Source: Euphorbia lathyris
Lineage: Eukaryota > Streptophyta > Magnoliopsida > Malpighiales > Euphorbiaceae
Direction of reading: 5' to 3'
DNA: 64,000 nucleotides
NCBI RefSeq assembly: GCF_963576675.1
Contig: NC_088916.1
Span: 47,555,001 to 47,619,000, forward strand
A model generated the notes under the pieces. It worked only from the letters and a program-made list of their open reading frames with translations. It ran no database searches and was not told the DNA's origin. The translations under genes were made by a program, and so were the position numbers. Shown one piece after another: positions 42,566 through 54,067 of the stretch. The first letter of the stretch is position 1. The number at the start of each line of letters is the position of its first letter.

Positions 42566-45500
42566 ATGAGGATTTTAAGTTGGAACTACCGTGGGCTGGG
42601 CAATACTAGGGCAGTTCCAATTCTTAATGAACTTATTAGAGTTCATAAGCCCGATATCATTTTTCTTTCTGAAACTCTAGTGTGTGGAGGTCGTATTGAG
42701 GAAATTAGGAGCCGAATCAGATTTGATTGCTCGTTTGCTGTTGACTGTAATGGTAGGAGTGGGGGGATGTGTGTTTTCTGAAAGCAAGCGGCTGGTTGTT
42801 CTTTGCTTACTTACTCTCTTAATCATATTGATATGTGTATTCACGATGTGTTAATCGGGGATTGGAGGTTAACCGGCTTTTATGGTTATCCCGAACGGCA
42901 TAGGCGGAGGGATTCGTGGGCACTTTTGAGAACCTTGGCTGGAGGGGCGAATCTTCCTTGGGATGTTATAGGTGATTTTAATGACCTTCTCTCCCAATCG
43001 GATAAAAAAGGTCTAATTCCTCATCCTAATTGGTGTATTTCTGGATTTAGAGATGATGTGTCTTCTTGTGGTCTTTTGGAGCTTCCTATGTCTAGTTATC
43101 CTTTCACCTGGATTCGTCAAAGAGGGAAACCGACGGAGGTTCAGGAGAAATTGGACAGGGTGTTGATCTCCGGTTCGTGGTCAGTGTTATTCCCATCTGG
43201 TATATCTTATAATTCGTTTGCGCCTATTTCTGATCACTCTCCTATTGTGCTTCAAACCTCTGATCAAAACGTCTAATATGTCCCTCGTAAGTTCATGTTT
43301 GAGAATAAATGGCTTAGAGAACCGGATTTGGCGGGGTTAGTTGCGGGTAATTGGAGAGGGGGGGATGGTGAATTGTTTACAGAGAAGCTATTGGAGCTTA
43401 GTCGGGTAATTGATCAGTGGGGTCGAAAGTTAAATGTTCATTTTCGTAAAGCTATTGCTAGTTGTCATGAAAAACTTGAGCAATTACGGTGTGACTCTTC
43501 ATTGAATGGTTTAGCTGAGTTCGAACAAATAAAAGGTGAGCTTGTGTCATTATTAGTTCAAGAGGAGGATCATTGGAGACAACGCTCGAAGATTTTCTGG
43601 TTACAAGAGGGGGATGTTAATTCAAGGTTTTTTCACTCGTTTGCTAATGGTCATAGAGCGCAGAACTTGGTTAGAAAGTTGAAGAATGATCTTGGGGTGT
43701 GGGTTTCGGATCAGAAAGAGTTGGGTAAACTTGGTTTGGACTATTTTTCTTCAATTTTTTCGGAAGGTAATAATGATTGGGGAGAGTTGATTGGCCTTGT
43801 AAAACCTTGTGTAACTTGGGATATGAATCAGCTGCTTACTAAGGATTTTCATATTGATGAATTTTGTCTCGCTTTATTTCAAATGCATCCCGATAAGTCC
43901 CCGGGTCCCGATGGTTTTAATCCGGCTTTTTTTCAAAAGTTTTGGCACGTTGTGGGAGAGGATTTGTTTCAGGCTAGTCTGATTTGGCTGGAAAGAGGTT
44001 TCTTCCCGCCAAAGTTTAATGACACTATTATTGCGTTAGTGCCGAAAATTGCTACCCCGGAGTCGATGAAGGACCTTAGGCAAATTGCTTTATGTAACGT
44101 TGCCTACAAAATTATCTCGAAGGTACTTGCGAATAGACTTAAAGACATTCTTCCTGACATTATTTCTGAAGCACAATCTGCTTTTATTAAAGGTCGGGCT
44201 ATTACGGATAATGTTATGCTTGCCTTTGAGATTTTGCATAGTATGAAGAGGAACCCGCACAGAAAAAAAGGGAGGTTGCGCTAAAGATTGACATTAGTAA
44301 GGCATACGATAGAGTTGATTGGGGTTATTTGGAAGCCATTATGCTTAAATTGGGTTTTGCTGAAAAATGGGTATCTATGATGATGATGTGTATTTCGTCG
44401 GTCAGCTACTCGGTTAAGATGAATAAGCAACTTTTTGGGCCTATTATTCCTAAGCGCGGTTTACGTCAAGGTGACCCCCTTTCTCCGTACTTATTTTTGC
44501 TTTGTGTGGAGGGTCTTTCAACTTTGATTAGGGATGCTGAAATCAAGGGTCAGATTCATGGCTGCCGTGTTGGGCATGGTGCACCGTCTATTTCTCATCT
44601 TCTGTTTGCAGATGATGCATTTTTGTTTTGTAGAGCGGATATTGCTGAATGTAGAGCGTTGAAGAAAATTCTTGTCAATTATGAGAGTGCATCGGGTCAG
44701 GCGATTAATTTTGTGAAATCGGGTATCATGTGTAGTAATAATGTGGCTCCGGAGTTGGCTGCGGGTATTTCCTATATTCTTGGGGTGTCGAACCCGATTA
44801 ATACGGGGAGGTATTTGGGGCTTCCCTCGCTTATGGGGCGATCTAAGAAGGAAATTTTTAATCACTTAAAGGAGAGGCTTTGGAAGAAATTGCAATCTTG
44901 GAGGGGTAAACCGCTGTCAAAGGCGGGTAGAGCTACATTGATTCGGTCGGCGGGTCAAGCTGTGCCTGTTTATTATATGGGGGGTTTTTCTTCTTCCTAT
45001 TTCTACGGCGGAGGAACTTCAAAGGATGTTAAATTCCTTTTGGTGGGGAAGTAAAAAAGACGGTAGTAGATCTATCAATTGGATGCGGTGGGAGAAATTG
45101 TGTTTGCCTAAGGGAGAGGGAGGCTTAAATTTTCGAGAGTTCACTGCCTTTAACTTGGCTATGTTGGGAAAGCAGGGGTGGCGTCTTACAACGGCTCCCA
45201 ATGCTCTTGTTTCACGAGTTTACAAAGCTAAATACTACCCAAAAGGGGATTTTCTCGGGGCTCGATTAGGGCATTCTCCGAGTTTTATATGGAGGAGCAT
45301 TTGGCAGTCCCAACTAGTGCTTAAGGAGGGGTTTAGGTGGAAGATCGGAGATGGTAGCAAGATAAATGTGTGGGGGGACCCTTGGTTGAAGGATAATGAG
45401 AATAATCATGTTGTTACGCCGGTTAATACGGAATTTCAGCATCTCAAGGTTAGGGATTTATTTTTGGTAAATTTGTGTTCTTGGGATAAAGAGTTGTTGG

Positions 45501-46683
45501 CAAAGATCTTTGTACCTAGGGATGTTATGGAAATTCAGAAATTGGTACCTTCCTTGTCATTAGGGGAAGATAAGATCATTTGGAAGGAATTCAAGTCGGG
45601 TCGTTATTCGGTTAAGTCAGCTTACCACATGGCTATCTCTCGGTTGTCGCCAAATGGGGAGTTTGCTGTTAATGGTGATTGGCGATTAATTTGGAAAGCA
45701 AATGTTCCATATAAAATTCGATATTTTGGATGGAGGTTGGCTCGGGACTGTTTGGCGAATAGGTTTAAATTGGTTCAGCGCGGGATTAATATTCAACCTC
45801 ACTGTGTGCTTTGTGGTTCAGACATTGAGGATAATTGGCACTTGTACATTGAGTGTCGTTTTGCTTGTGGGGTTTGGGAAGATGTTGATTTGTTGGGCTT
45901 AATCCGTAGAGTGGCGGATTCGGCTGATAACTTTTGTGCTTGGCTGTTTTCTGTTTTATCTCAGATTTCTAATCAGTGCAGGGATTTATTTTTATCGCTA
46001 TTATGGAAGGTTTGGAATCAGAGGAACTATAAATTGTGGAAGAATTTGGCTCCTTCGGTTTTTCGAACGGTGAATGGCGCCAAGGAGTGTATTGCGGATT
46101 GGCAACGTGCTAGGCGTACGAAGTTGGGGGCGGCGAATGGACTGGTAGGGATGTTTGGTGCAGGGACTGGTGTGGCGGTCTCGCCGTGCTTCCGTTGGCA
46201 TCCGCCTCCTCCGGGTAAGTTCATGTGTAAATTGATGCTGCCACTTTTTTGGAATTGGGGCAGGTGGGGGTTAGTGCGGTTATTAGAGATTCTTCGGGTT
46301 GTTTTGTGGCTGGGAGAGTTCGTAAGATTGATGGGTTTCCCCATGTGGTTGAATGTGAAGCGAATGCTCTTCTTGATGCGTTGGAGTGGTCGGTAAGTTG
46401 TGGTTATGATGAGATGATTTTTGTGTCGAATTCCAAATTGGTTGTGGATGCTATTTGTTCTTTGGATATAGATGTTTCTGAACTCGGGGATATTATTGGT
46501 AGATGTCGGTCTATTCTTTCTTCTCGTGGCTCATTTTTGGTCACCTTTTCGCAGAGACAAGCTAACGAGGTTGCCCACATTCTTGCTCGGGAAGCTCGTT
46601 TTGCTAATAGTCCTGTGATTTTTTATTCGGTTCCAAACTGTTTAGAGGGTGTAATTTCTAGTCTTTGCCTATTGGCTCATTAA
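42566..46683 (+). pseudogene. LINE ORF2: endonuclease, reverse transcriptase, zf-RVT, RNase H (broken)
   Basis: The endonuclease starts MRILSWNYRGLGN and has FLSETL, VIGDFN and the SDHSPI histidine. RT blocks: DKSPGPDGFNPAFFQKFW, NVAYKIISKVLANRLK, AQSAFIKGRAITDNV, IDISKAYDRVDW, GLRQGDPLSPYLFLL and the FADD catalytic box (SHLLFADDAFLF). Then zf-RVT (WRLIWKANVPYKIRYFGW, CVLCGSDIEDNWHLYIEC) and RVT_3 RNase H (VECEANALLDALEWS, RQANEVAHILA). Breaks: TGA at 42779-42781, TAA at 43274-43276, and frameshifts near 44275, 45010 and 46250. Otherwise all domains of a plant L1 ORF2 are present in order. Confidence 0.9.
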
Positions 46684-47058
46684 TGAAGTTCTATTTCAAA
46701 AACAATAAAAAAATAAAAAGATATTATGCTCTACGAAAGCAGATAATTAAGATAATAAGAAAATAAGTAGATAAAGTATAGTTTTGATTGGATAAATAAG
46801 GGACAATTACAAAACTAGCACCTTTTTGGGGGTTAGTTTTCATTTCTAACACACTTTCAAAATCTCACCAAAACTAACACATTTCATTAACTAATTTCCA
46901 ACCTTACCCTCATCTCTAACACTCCGCTCCCGCTCTTCAATATTCGAACTTCCATCACTCTAACCTAACACCCCTCTATTCATCTCTCTAACTTTCCGGC
47001 GATTCATTGGCCGATTCTGTACATTTCATCCGGCGAATCTCTGTTACTTGGAGTTGAC

Positions 47059-47765
47059 ATGGCGAGAACACAAAGCTCAGACAACGAATCGAACTCAGAA
47101 GGAAGAACGAAAAAGAGAGTAAATAACTTGACTTTACATTTGCGTTTCTCTCTTCTATTGCATGTACATTTGTTGTGTTTGAGAAGGAACATTTCGTTTC
47201 GTTTCGTTTCGTTTACTGCTTCTGGTGTTAGGGTTTTTTCTGGGTTCGTCTGGTGTTAGGAAGTCATTCGGTTTGGTTGAAATTCGTCGATGTGTATGTT
47301 CATCGGCAACCTAATTGTAGATAGCACATATTCATAGACAGCCTAATGGCCGATAGAACATCCATAACGACGATATACTGCCGCTATAATATTCATATCG
47401 TCGATCAGTTTGCCGATAGAACTTTCATATCGTCGTTATAATGCCGATAGAACATTCATATCGACGTTATATTGCCGATAGAACATTCATATCGACGTTA
47501 TATTGCCGATAGAACATTAATATCGACGTTATATTGCCGATAGAACATTCATATCGACGTTATATTGCCGATAACTCTCTTATTCTAGCATACGCTAGCT
47601 TATTCTAGGTCAACGTTATAATTAGCTTGATTTTATGTTCCCTGATGATATGTCTACAACATTTTTCAGCATGATCGTGTAGACAAGAGGAAGAGAGATG
47701 AGCATGCCTCTCCGTCGAAGAAGAAAGCCAAGAAGAAACCTGCATATAAAAATTATATAATATAA
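47059..47765 (+). CDS. Possible two-exon short basic protein inside the MULE
   Basis: Exon 47059-47118 (MARTQSSDNESNSEGRTKKR) has a GTAAAT donor. The acceptor TTTTTCAG at 47662-47669 leads to a second exon 47670-47765 (HDRVDKRKRDEHA.., SKKKAKKKP) and TAA 47763-47765. The 51-residue product has bipartite-NLS-like basic clusters. I do not recognise it. It may be the leftover 5' and 3' ends of a longer MULE gene; the intron contains the minisatellite. Confidence 0.3.
47300..47573. repeat. 31-bp minisatellite in the MULE
   Basis: Units of the type AACATTCATATCGACGTTAT + ATTGCCGATAG. The last four (47451-47573) are almost identical, earlier ones degenerate. A related 21-bp repeat (ATCGACATTCATATCGACAGT) lies at about 47838-47925. 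Confidence 0.85.
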
Positions 47766-48392
47766 AAATTATGCTTATGTTTTATGTGCTTTGTGTTTGA
47801 ATTTTATGATTTAGAATGGAAAATCACACATCTCTGAATGTCGATATGAATCTTGTATCGACATTCATATCGACAGTATCGACATTCATATCGACAGTAT
47901 CGACAATAATCGACACTGTCGAGAAAATCGTAGATTGAAGTTCCAAATCAAATGCATCTTCTTACAATTGATGTCACTCATTTTAGGGTTTCGCACGAAC
48001 AGGAATAGCATGAATAGACGACAACAACGATATACATTGGGTTTCAAAGAAACAAACAGATACATCAACAATGAATAGGACGAAGCTTTAAATATTGTAA
48101 ATTCATGAAAAACTTACATGATTGTGTATAAAATCTTGAAGCACACACTGTGGGTTGGATTGATTGTTGATCGTTAGCTATAAATTGATCCCGTTCTTTA
48201 GAGAAAGAGAGAGAGCGCGGGACGAAAAGAGAAAAATGGGGGGAAGACAACGTTATTAAAAGGTTAGAGATGAGGGTAAGGTTGGAAATTAGTTAATGAA
48301 ATGTGTTAGTTTTGGTGAGATTTTGAAAGTGTGTTAGAAATGAAAACTAACCCCAAAAAAGGTGCTAGTTTTGTAATTGTCCCGATAAATAA

Positions 48393-48840
48393 TCAAAAAA
48401 AGGCGCCTTGATGGCTAAGACATTAATTTGGAAATTGGAATCTAACCACACTTTTGGCTTTTTGCAATTAGAAAAATGTTGCAGCATTGGCCAGGCGGCG
48501 ACTTGGTTGGGCTGGGTCAATCCTGCTCTAACTTAATTTAATTATTTAAGAGATAAGTTCTAAATTTCTTACAACTTACAACCATTTTCAGAAAAATGCA
48601 TGTTTATCTAACCTACGAAATTTTTTTCACTTAAATTTTTTTTGGATAGATTGTGACTGTCACTGTTATTTAACTAACATATCGGTTCTTCTAAATAAAT
48701 TTATTAATAAACTGAAACAATTTCATACATTTCAGTAGATTGTTTTATATTATGTTAAGATCGTAGTAATATTGCAATTAACGTATATATAAAAAATTTA
48801 TATATTGGTATTTTGACAGTTTTTTGTAACTGTATTTAAA
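48393..48840. other. AT-rich stretch, nothing recognised
   Basis: No ORF or repeat that I can support. Confidence 0.5.
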
Positions 48841-49440
48841 GGTGAGCAGAACCGAACCGAAAATCCAAAGACCGAAAAAACCAGACCGAATTATATTTTG
48901 GTTTGGTTCGGTCCTAATTTAAGCTAGTTTGGTTTTCGGTTCGGTTTGGTCCGGTCTAAAACTGAATAAAACCAAACCGAAATAGGCCAGAACAAACCAG
49001 ACCGAATTATATTTTGTTTGGTTCGATCCTAATTTAAGCTAGTTTGATTTTCGATTCGGTTTGGTCCGGTCCAAAACCGAACAAAACCAAACCAAAATAC
49101 AATATGTACTACTTCTAGTTTTAAGTTTTTAAATTAATTAACTAACTATATATAGAAAAGAAAAGACAATTAAACATGTTTTTTCTCTCTCAACTAATTA
49201 TATATAGAAAAAAAAACTAATTATATGATTATTGTGTTTATATAATTGTTTAGTTAGTGAAGGCACAAGTAATTGTAGATCTCTAGTGCTTTGTTTGGTC
49301 TAAACTTGAACCAAACCGGATTGGACCGAAATAATTCAGTTCGTCTAAACCAAACCGAATTATAATTTGGTTTTTAGTTTGGTCCTAAAAAATAGAGGTA
49401 ATTTGGTTCGGTTTTTAGACCGAACCGGACTATGCTCACC
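48841..49440. mobile_element. MITE/foldback element with GGTGAGCA ends
   Basis: 600 bp. GGTGAGCA..CCGAACCGA at the left, TCGGTT..GACCGAACCGGAC and TGCTCACC at the right, with an internal tandem ~110-bp repeat rich in GGTTTGGTTCGG. No clear target duplication. A hAT-type origin is possible. Confidence 0.55.
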
Positions 49441-49448
49441 CCAAACTG

Positions 49449-49729
49449 GATTAGTAAGACAATAAACATATTAGACATAATTAATATTTGAAAGGTCCAA
49501 TGTAACAGTTAAATAATTCGATAAATAACTGTAAACTAGTTTGTTCAAATTTTCTATCAAGTAAATTGATCTTGCTTGAAAACATAAAATGTCTTTAAAA
49601 AAAACATAAAATGTAACATTTTATCATACGTCAAATTCGCAACTTATCCCATTATTTGAACAAACTAGTAAACATTAATTACGGTAAAATTTCCATTATT
49701 AGTAAGACAGTAAACATTTTAGACATAAT
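49449..49729 (+). repeat. Local tandem duplication that received the LTR element
   Basis: ATTAGTAAGACAATAAACAT (49450) recurs at 49698 and its following sequence continues after the element at 59001 (TAATATTTGAAATGTCC, ACTAGTTTGTTCAAATTTTC). So the insertion site was the second unit of a ~250-bp tandem duplication. Confidence 0.75.
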
Positions 49730-51273
49730 TGTTAAGCCCAAAATATACCTAAAATATCATATATAAATACGTTAAATTTACATTGAAATCGTGCTAAATA
49801 TATTCATTTAGAATACTTTTACGTCTTTATTTACTTCTTTGATGCAAGGTACTTAATTATTTGGTTAAATCCAAATACGGAGCTAAAACGGAGCTAAAAT
49901 GGAGGAAAAACCTAAAAAAACGTACCAAGAATGCATATCAGTCAGAAGAACGCTCAAGGAGGACAAGAAGCAGTCGAGAGACAGGGAGAAAAGCCCCTGT
50001 CGCGACTGAGATTTTCAGAATCTCAGTCGCGACATAAGAAGCCAAATTCCGAAAAAACGAAGTCTTCAACTCGCCCCTGCACCCTCTGTCGCGACTGAGA
50101 TTTTCAGAATCTCATATGAGATTTTCAGAATCTCATATAAGACAGCGAAGAATTCTGCACAGTTTTCACATGTTTAAATCCAAGAAACGCGTCTGTTCGT
50201 TTGGATAAAAGCGACCCTTCACCAACGGACACGACCCATCAATTACAATCCTTCACCAACTATAAATAAGTGATCCATTTCAAGAAATCAATGTTGGAAA
50301 ATAGTTAGAGAAATTAGAGAGTTGTTATGTTGAAGAAACTCTGACTCAGAAATGAGTCAGAAAGTTAGATTACATTTATGTGTAAACAAACTTGCTGTAC
50401 ACAAGTTGTTATTAGTTTAGTTATAAACACAGTATTAGTTTAGTTTCAAAGGTTGATCAGAGACAAGTTTTCATTCTGGTAGTGGACTGACCAGTCTCTA
50501 TTCCGAAGATTCAGCGAGAAGAATTGACGGCTGAAGCGTATGGGGTCTGACAAACCTACGGAGTTTGAGGGAAAGATTGACAATCCGGATCTCAAAGTTT
50601 TCGTTGCAATGCTCTCCAAGTTTTTACTTCTCTGTTAACTTGTGAAGATTCACATTTCATTAATGATATACTTATTTATTCAATACATTCTTTCTATTGT
50701 TATTTTGATATTGTTCTGACAAAATGATTTTTAAAATGATAAATTGGTGTTTTTATTAAAACGTTCTATTCCATCTTATTCATATAAGAACTTTGTTGAA
50801 CACTTGACAGATTTAGTTTTTATGGATGATATGATCGCTGATCGCGGCTTATCAGACATAAAATACTAGTTTGATTAAGGTAGCAATCTGCTCCGATCCA
50901 GAGAGATTTCTACGGTTCAAAGCCATTTAATTGAATAAATTCCTATATTATTACATGTCCATAATCTTTCCAAAGTTAAAGTTGTTTTCTTTGCTTTATG
51001 AAAATAAGTTTTATACCTTCTATTTATTCCAATTACGGAAGTATCTGTCTTGTAATCAAAATCTCAAGACGGAATCTAAACTCGATATAATATTCTTATC
51101 TAATCCTAATTTACCCGAACCAATTCAATCAATTAAACGAATTTCTTTTGTTAAACCTAAACACGTGAATAAAACTGAATTAAATAAGTTTTTAGTTAAA
51201 AAGCGTTCCCTGTATGTTCGATATCTTTTATTACTACAAGCGTATACCGTGCACTTGCGGAAATCGCTCAACA
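49730..51273 (+). repeat. 5' LTR of copy 2
   Basis: TGTTAAGCCCAAAATATACC .. CTCAACA. It contains a perfect 37-bp hairpin at 49998-50034 (16-bp arms) and a double palindrome at 50087-50142. It carries one 21-bp palindrome unit more than the 3' LTR and lacks 6 bp found there. Short ORFs inside are not considered genes. Confidence 0.95.
49998..50034. promoter_or_regulatory. Perfect 16-bp-arm palindrome in LTR
   Basis: Arms TGTCGCGACTGAGATT and AATCTCAGTCGCGACA with loop TTCAG. Same family as palindromes before ORF-A and ORF-B and in copy 1. Role unknown: candidates are a protein-binding operator, RNA dimerisation/packaging hairpin or an siRNA source. Confidence 0.85.
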
Positions 51274-51279
51274 AGTTTT

Positions 51280-51297
51280 TGGCGTCGTTGCCGGGGA
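51280..51297 (+). promoter_or_regulatory. Primer-binding site, tRNA-Asp type
   Basis: TGGCGTCGTTGCCGGGGA, six bases after the LTR. It resembles the TGGCGCCGTTGCCGGGGA site usual in Athila elements. Confidence 0.85.
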
Positions 51298-53125
51298 ACG
51301 CCAAATTTTTAACAAAAATTTATTTTTTTCGTGTTTTATTCCGAGCCTTGGTTAACAATATATTTATTTATCTTTATAGTTTTTATTTATTTATTGAGGA
51401 TGGTCACTAGAACTAAATCCTCGTTGTTATTTAACGTTTGCATTTAGATGTTTGCAGATAAAAAATCCAAGTTTCTCAAAGGATAAACTGGAGATTTGAT
51501 TATCAATAAAATTCATAGAAGAAGTCTACAGAAAAGAAATTTGGCTAGCAGATACATCAGAAGGAAAAGAAAATTTTATGAAACAGGATGTTAGACGTGA
51601 CAGATGATTTTTCCAGAAAATTTACCTCTTTCCAAAACACATTTACCTCTTTTCTATACACTGACCCTTCACCAAAACATCATTTCTCTTTGTAAAAAAA
51701 TTATTCAAGTCCTACATTACATCCAAATAATTTCTTCTTTTATCATATCATTTCCTTAAACACCTACATTTATCTCTCTAAGAAATCACCATGGAAATTT
51801 TTCTCAGACAGATACATCAGAACGTGGAGTGAGGAATACAGTCCTTGAAATTATCTTATCCCCCAGGAAGGAATTGTTTATTTTTACCATAGTTTTAACG
51901 GTTCCAGTTCATGCACGTAGTTCTTGTTCATGCGCGAAACCAGAAGTTCGGGCATTCAACTGGAATCAGTAGATCCTTAAATTGAGAAAACATAAAAAAA
52001 ACATCTTATTCCAGGTAAGTTAGAATGGACATGACCATTATTTTAAATCAGTCCAGGTAATTAATTTTGTCCATAATTTTGATTCTCCTTGAGAATTCTT
52101 AAGGTTTATCACATTTTTTTTAGTTCTTTTTAGTTTTTGTATTTTAATCTTTACATTTTCATTTTTAGTTAAAGTTATATATTCATTTTTAGTTTAGTAA
52201 TAATGGTTAGATTAGAAATAAAAATTTTGTGATCATTGAAAGATATTGAAAATATGCTATGTATCTTAAATATTTGTACTTAATGAGGAAAGTGTCTTTA
52301 GATTTAAAGAAATCTCAATTGAATTAAAATCACACCTAATTTAAGTTTCTGATTGTATAGAGATTTTTTAAACAAATCTCTACAGTGATTTTTATTTGAC
52401 GTTTTATAAATTTCTGAACTTACTGAGACTTTTTAATTCTCAACTAAGATTTTACAATTCTCTATAGAACTAGGGAGGACCAATGCAAAGCATTCCTTGC
52501 CAATGGGCAAAACGAGTCGCAATCGATATTCCAATTTCTCGACCATGACACGCATAATTTTCAATAAGATATCTTTTGTTCTATGAAAATTAATTTATTT
52601 CGTTTTCATATTTTTAATTTTTAATTATTCTTATCTTTTGTTCGTAATTTTTATTTTTATTTATTTTTAGTTTACTTTTATTTTCATTTTTTATACAATT
52701 AATTTTTATTTCTGGTTTTGTGTACAAATAAGTTTTGTAAAATAAAAATCAAATCTAGTCATGTTTTGAAATTTTTTCATAAAGTGTTAAGTGTTTTTGA
52801 GAAAAATATATATCCAGAAATCTCAGTTGAGATTCTCCATAATTCAAGATTTGGGAATTCTCAGTTGAGATTCTGAAAATCTCAGTTGAGATTTTCTGTC
52901 TTTTCCAATTTGAAATAACTGTAAGGGATTACAGCCATCTGATTTTAAAATTTCTGTCAGTTGAATCGAAAAGGTATCACTTTTGCATCTTTTCTTTTTA
53001 ACAGACACAACCTTTCACTTATATGTCTTATATATTCATGTAGGATCAGACTTATTCCATCTTTCTGAATTTCTTTCTCAAATTCTCAATCCTACAGACA
53101 CCATTTTCTTCTCTCTCTCACAAAT
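51298..53125 (+). other. Leader and post-pol spacer of copy 2, gag-pol deleted
   Basis: No long ORF. A short ATG frame at 51400 (MVTRTKSS) may be the remnant of the gag start. From about 52080 the sequence resembles the post-integrase spacer of copy 1 (16950-17635), so the gag-pol deletion junction is probably near 52.0-52.1 kb. Palindromes at about 52517-52550 (degenerate) and 52813-52900 (three in a row, AATCTCAGTTGAGATT). Confidence 0.7.
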
Positions 53126-54067
53126 ATGACTAAGTCTTTGAAAAATGTTCGAAAACACACTTCTGCTCAAAGCGGGAAAATTGATATCTCTGATTGTTAT
53201 GGCGCATGGTTTCCAATCTATAATCATGACGAAGGGAAACGTTTTCTGCAGTTCAGATATGCTCAATTCTTTGGCATGATGTATATGGACGAGTTTCTGA
53301 ACAAGGAACTCGGGATAAGCGAAGACATAGATCGCTATCTGACTAATTTAGGATGGACCAAATTTGCTGCTATGAAATTTCCTATAAGAGGGAATTGGGT
53401 TTTGGAGTTTTTATCCACCGTTCGATTCGTCAATAAGAGACGTGTTCGTCTCAGTTTTCGTTGTGAGGGGCAGGTATTCACTTTTGGATACCCTGAACTT
53501 CATTCTTGGTTTGGTTTTCCGCCACAGGACACCACTCCACATCATCCTGGTAGAGATTTGACTTCTACAGATATCTGGAGAGTGTTGACAGGATTTTGGA
53601 GATTCAATCCAAGTCTTGCCTACAACAAATCAATAAATTCTAACTCCATGCTGTTTTTGCACAAATTTCTCTGTCATAGTTTATTTGGTCGATTTAGAAG
53701 CAGTGTTGTCCAGGATACTAATTTATATGTGCTAGGTGATATTTTCCAAGGTAACATAGTTAATTCCTCGAAAATTTTGATGGAGGGATTAATTGCTGCT
53801 TCCCGTTCGAAGAATCGGACAATTGGGTTTGGAAATATTATATGTGGAATAATCCTAGAAACCAAAGGATCAATTTCTGTTCCTTGGACTGATAAGGAAC
53901 CATTTCCCATAATGAATTACGAGTTTCTGGAAACTGAGGGACTTGTGAAAAGAGAGTTTCGTTCTGGTCCAATATTTCTTTCTCCTATAGAAAGGGCAAT
54001 CTTCATTCAAGCGAAGATTGACAGGGCCCCTGTACGTCGTATTCTAATTCATAGGGATACTATTTGA
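53126..54067 (+). CDS. ORF-A, ATHILA ORF-1-like protein, intact
   Basis: 313 codons with no break. A basic N-terminus (MTKSLKNVRKHTSAQ) is followed by AWFPIYNHDEGKRFLQFR, FFGMMYMDEFLNKELG, TNLGWTKF, VLEFLSTVRFV, FTFGYPELHSWFGFPPQD, LTGFWRFNPS, HKFLCHSLFGRF, NSSKILMEGLIAASRSKN and GNIICGIIL. No signal peptide or membrane segment is evident, so an envelope role is unlikely. The pattern resembles the ATHILA ORF-1 family (function unknown). The ATG follows a pyrimidine-rich leader (TTCTTCTCTCTCTC). It is the only clean protein gene in this element, which suggests either recent mobilisation or selection. Paralogous with ORF-B 0.7 kb downstream. Confidence 0.8.
   Translation: MTKSLKNVRKHTSAQSGKIDISDCYGAWFPIYNHDEGKRFLQFRYAQFFGMMYMDEFLNKELGISEDIDRYLTNLGWTKFAAMKFPIRGNWVLEFLSTVRFVNKRRVRLSFRCEGQVFTFGYPELHSWFGFPPQDTTPHHPGRDLTSTDIWRVLTGFWRFNPSLAYNKSINSNSMLFLHKFLCHSLFGRFRSSVVQDTNLYVLGDIFQGNIVNSSKILMEGLIAASRSKNRTIGFGNIICGIILETKGSISVPWTDKEPFPIMNYEFLETEGLVKREFRSGPIFLSPIERAIFIQAKIDRAPVRRILIHRDTI

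Larger units (their letters stand above)
39230..46730 (+). mobile_element. Near full-length L1-type LINE with 18-bp target duplication
   Basis: ATAAAAAGATATTATGCT occurs at 39230-39247 and 46713-46730, bracketing a body of 39248-46712 that ends in an A-rich tail (AACAATAAAAAAATAAAAAG). Inside: 5' UTR (interrupted by a gag-only Copia element and its duplication, 39285-41110), ORF1 and ORF2. Without the insert the LINE is about 5.6 kb, close to full length. Two stops and three frameshifts make it inactive. Confidence 0.9.
46800..48383. mobile_element. Mutator-like element (MULE) with 9-bp target duplication GATAAATAA
   Basis: 1584 bp. Terminal inverted repeats of about 120 bp begin GGGACAATTACAAAACTAGC and end with its complement ..TTGTAATTGTCCC. 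GATAAATAA flanks both sides (46791-46799 and 48384-48392). There is no transposase. Each end carries a promoter-like region and a start codon facing inward: 47059 on plus, 47978 on minus (after AAACCCTAAA). This fits a deletion derivative of a two-gene MULE or a Pack-MULE. Confidence 0.85.

Noticed and set aside
47300..47573. Regular ~31-bp repeats looking like an array
   Set aside because: Not a CRISPR: units are directly adjacent with no unique spacers, inside a plant MULE; it is a minisatellite.
50931..51410. 159-codon plus-strand ORF, with a near-copy at 58652-59008
   Set aside because: Both lie in the two LTRs of the same element (the first runs over the LTR end and primer site); AT-rich, no domain, explained by LTR identity.
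53126..54067. ORF-A as an envelope-like protein
   Set aside because: No signal peptide or transmembrane segment is visible; similarity is to the ATHILA ORF-1 type, so an envelope label is not supported.
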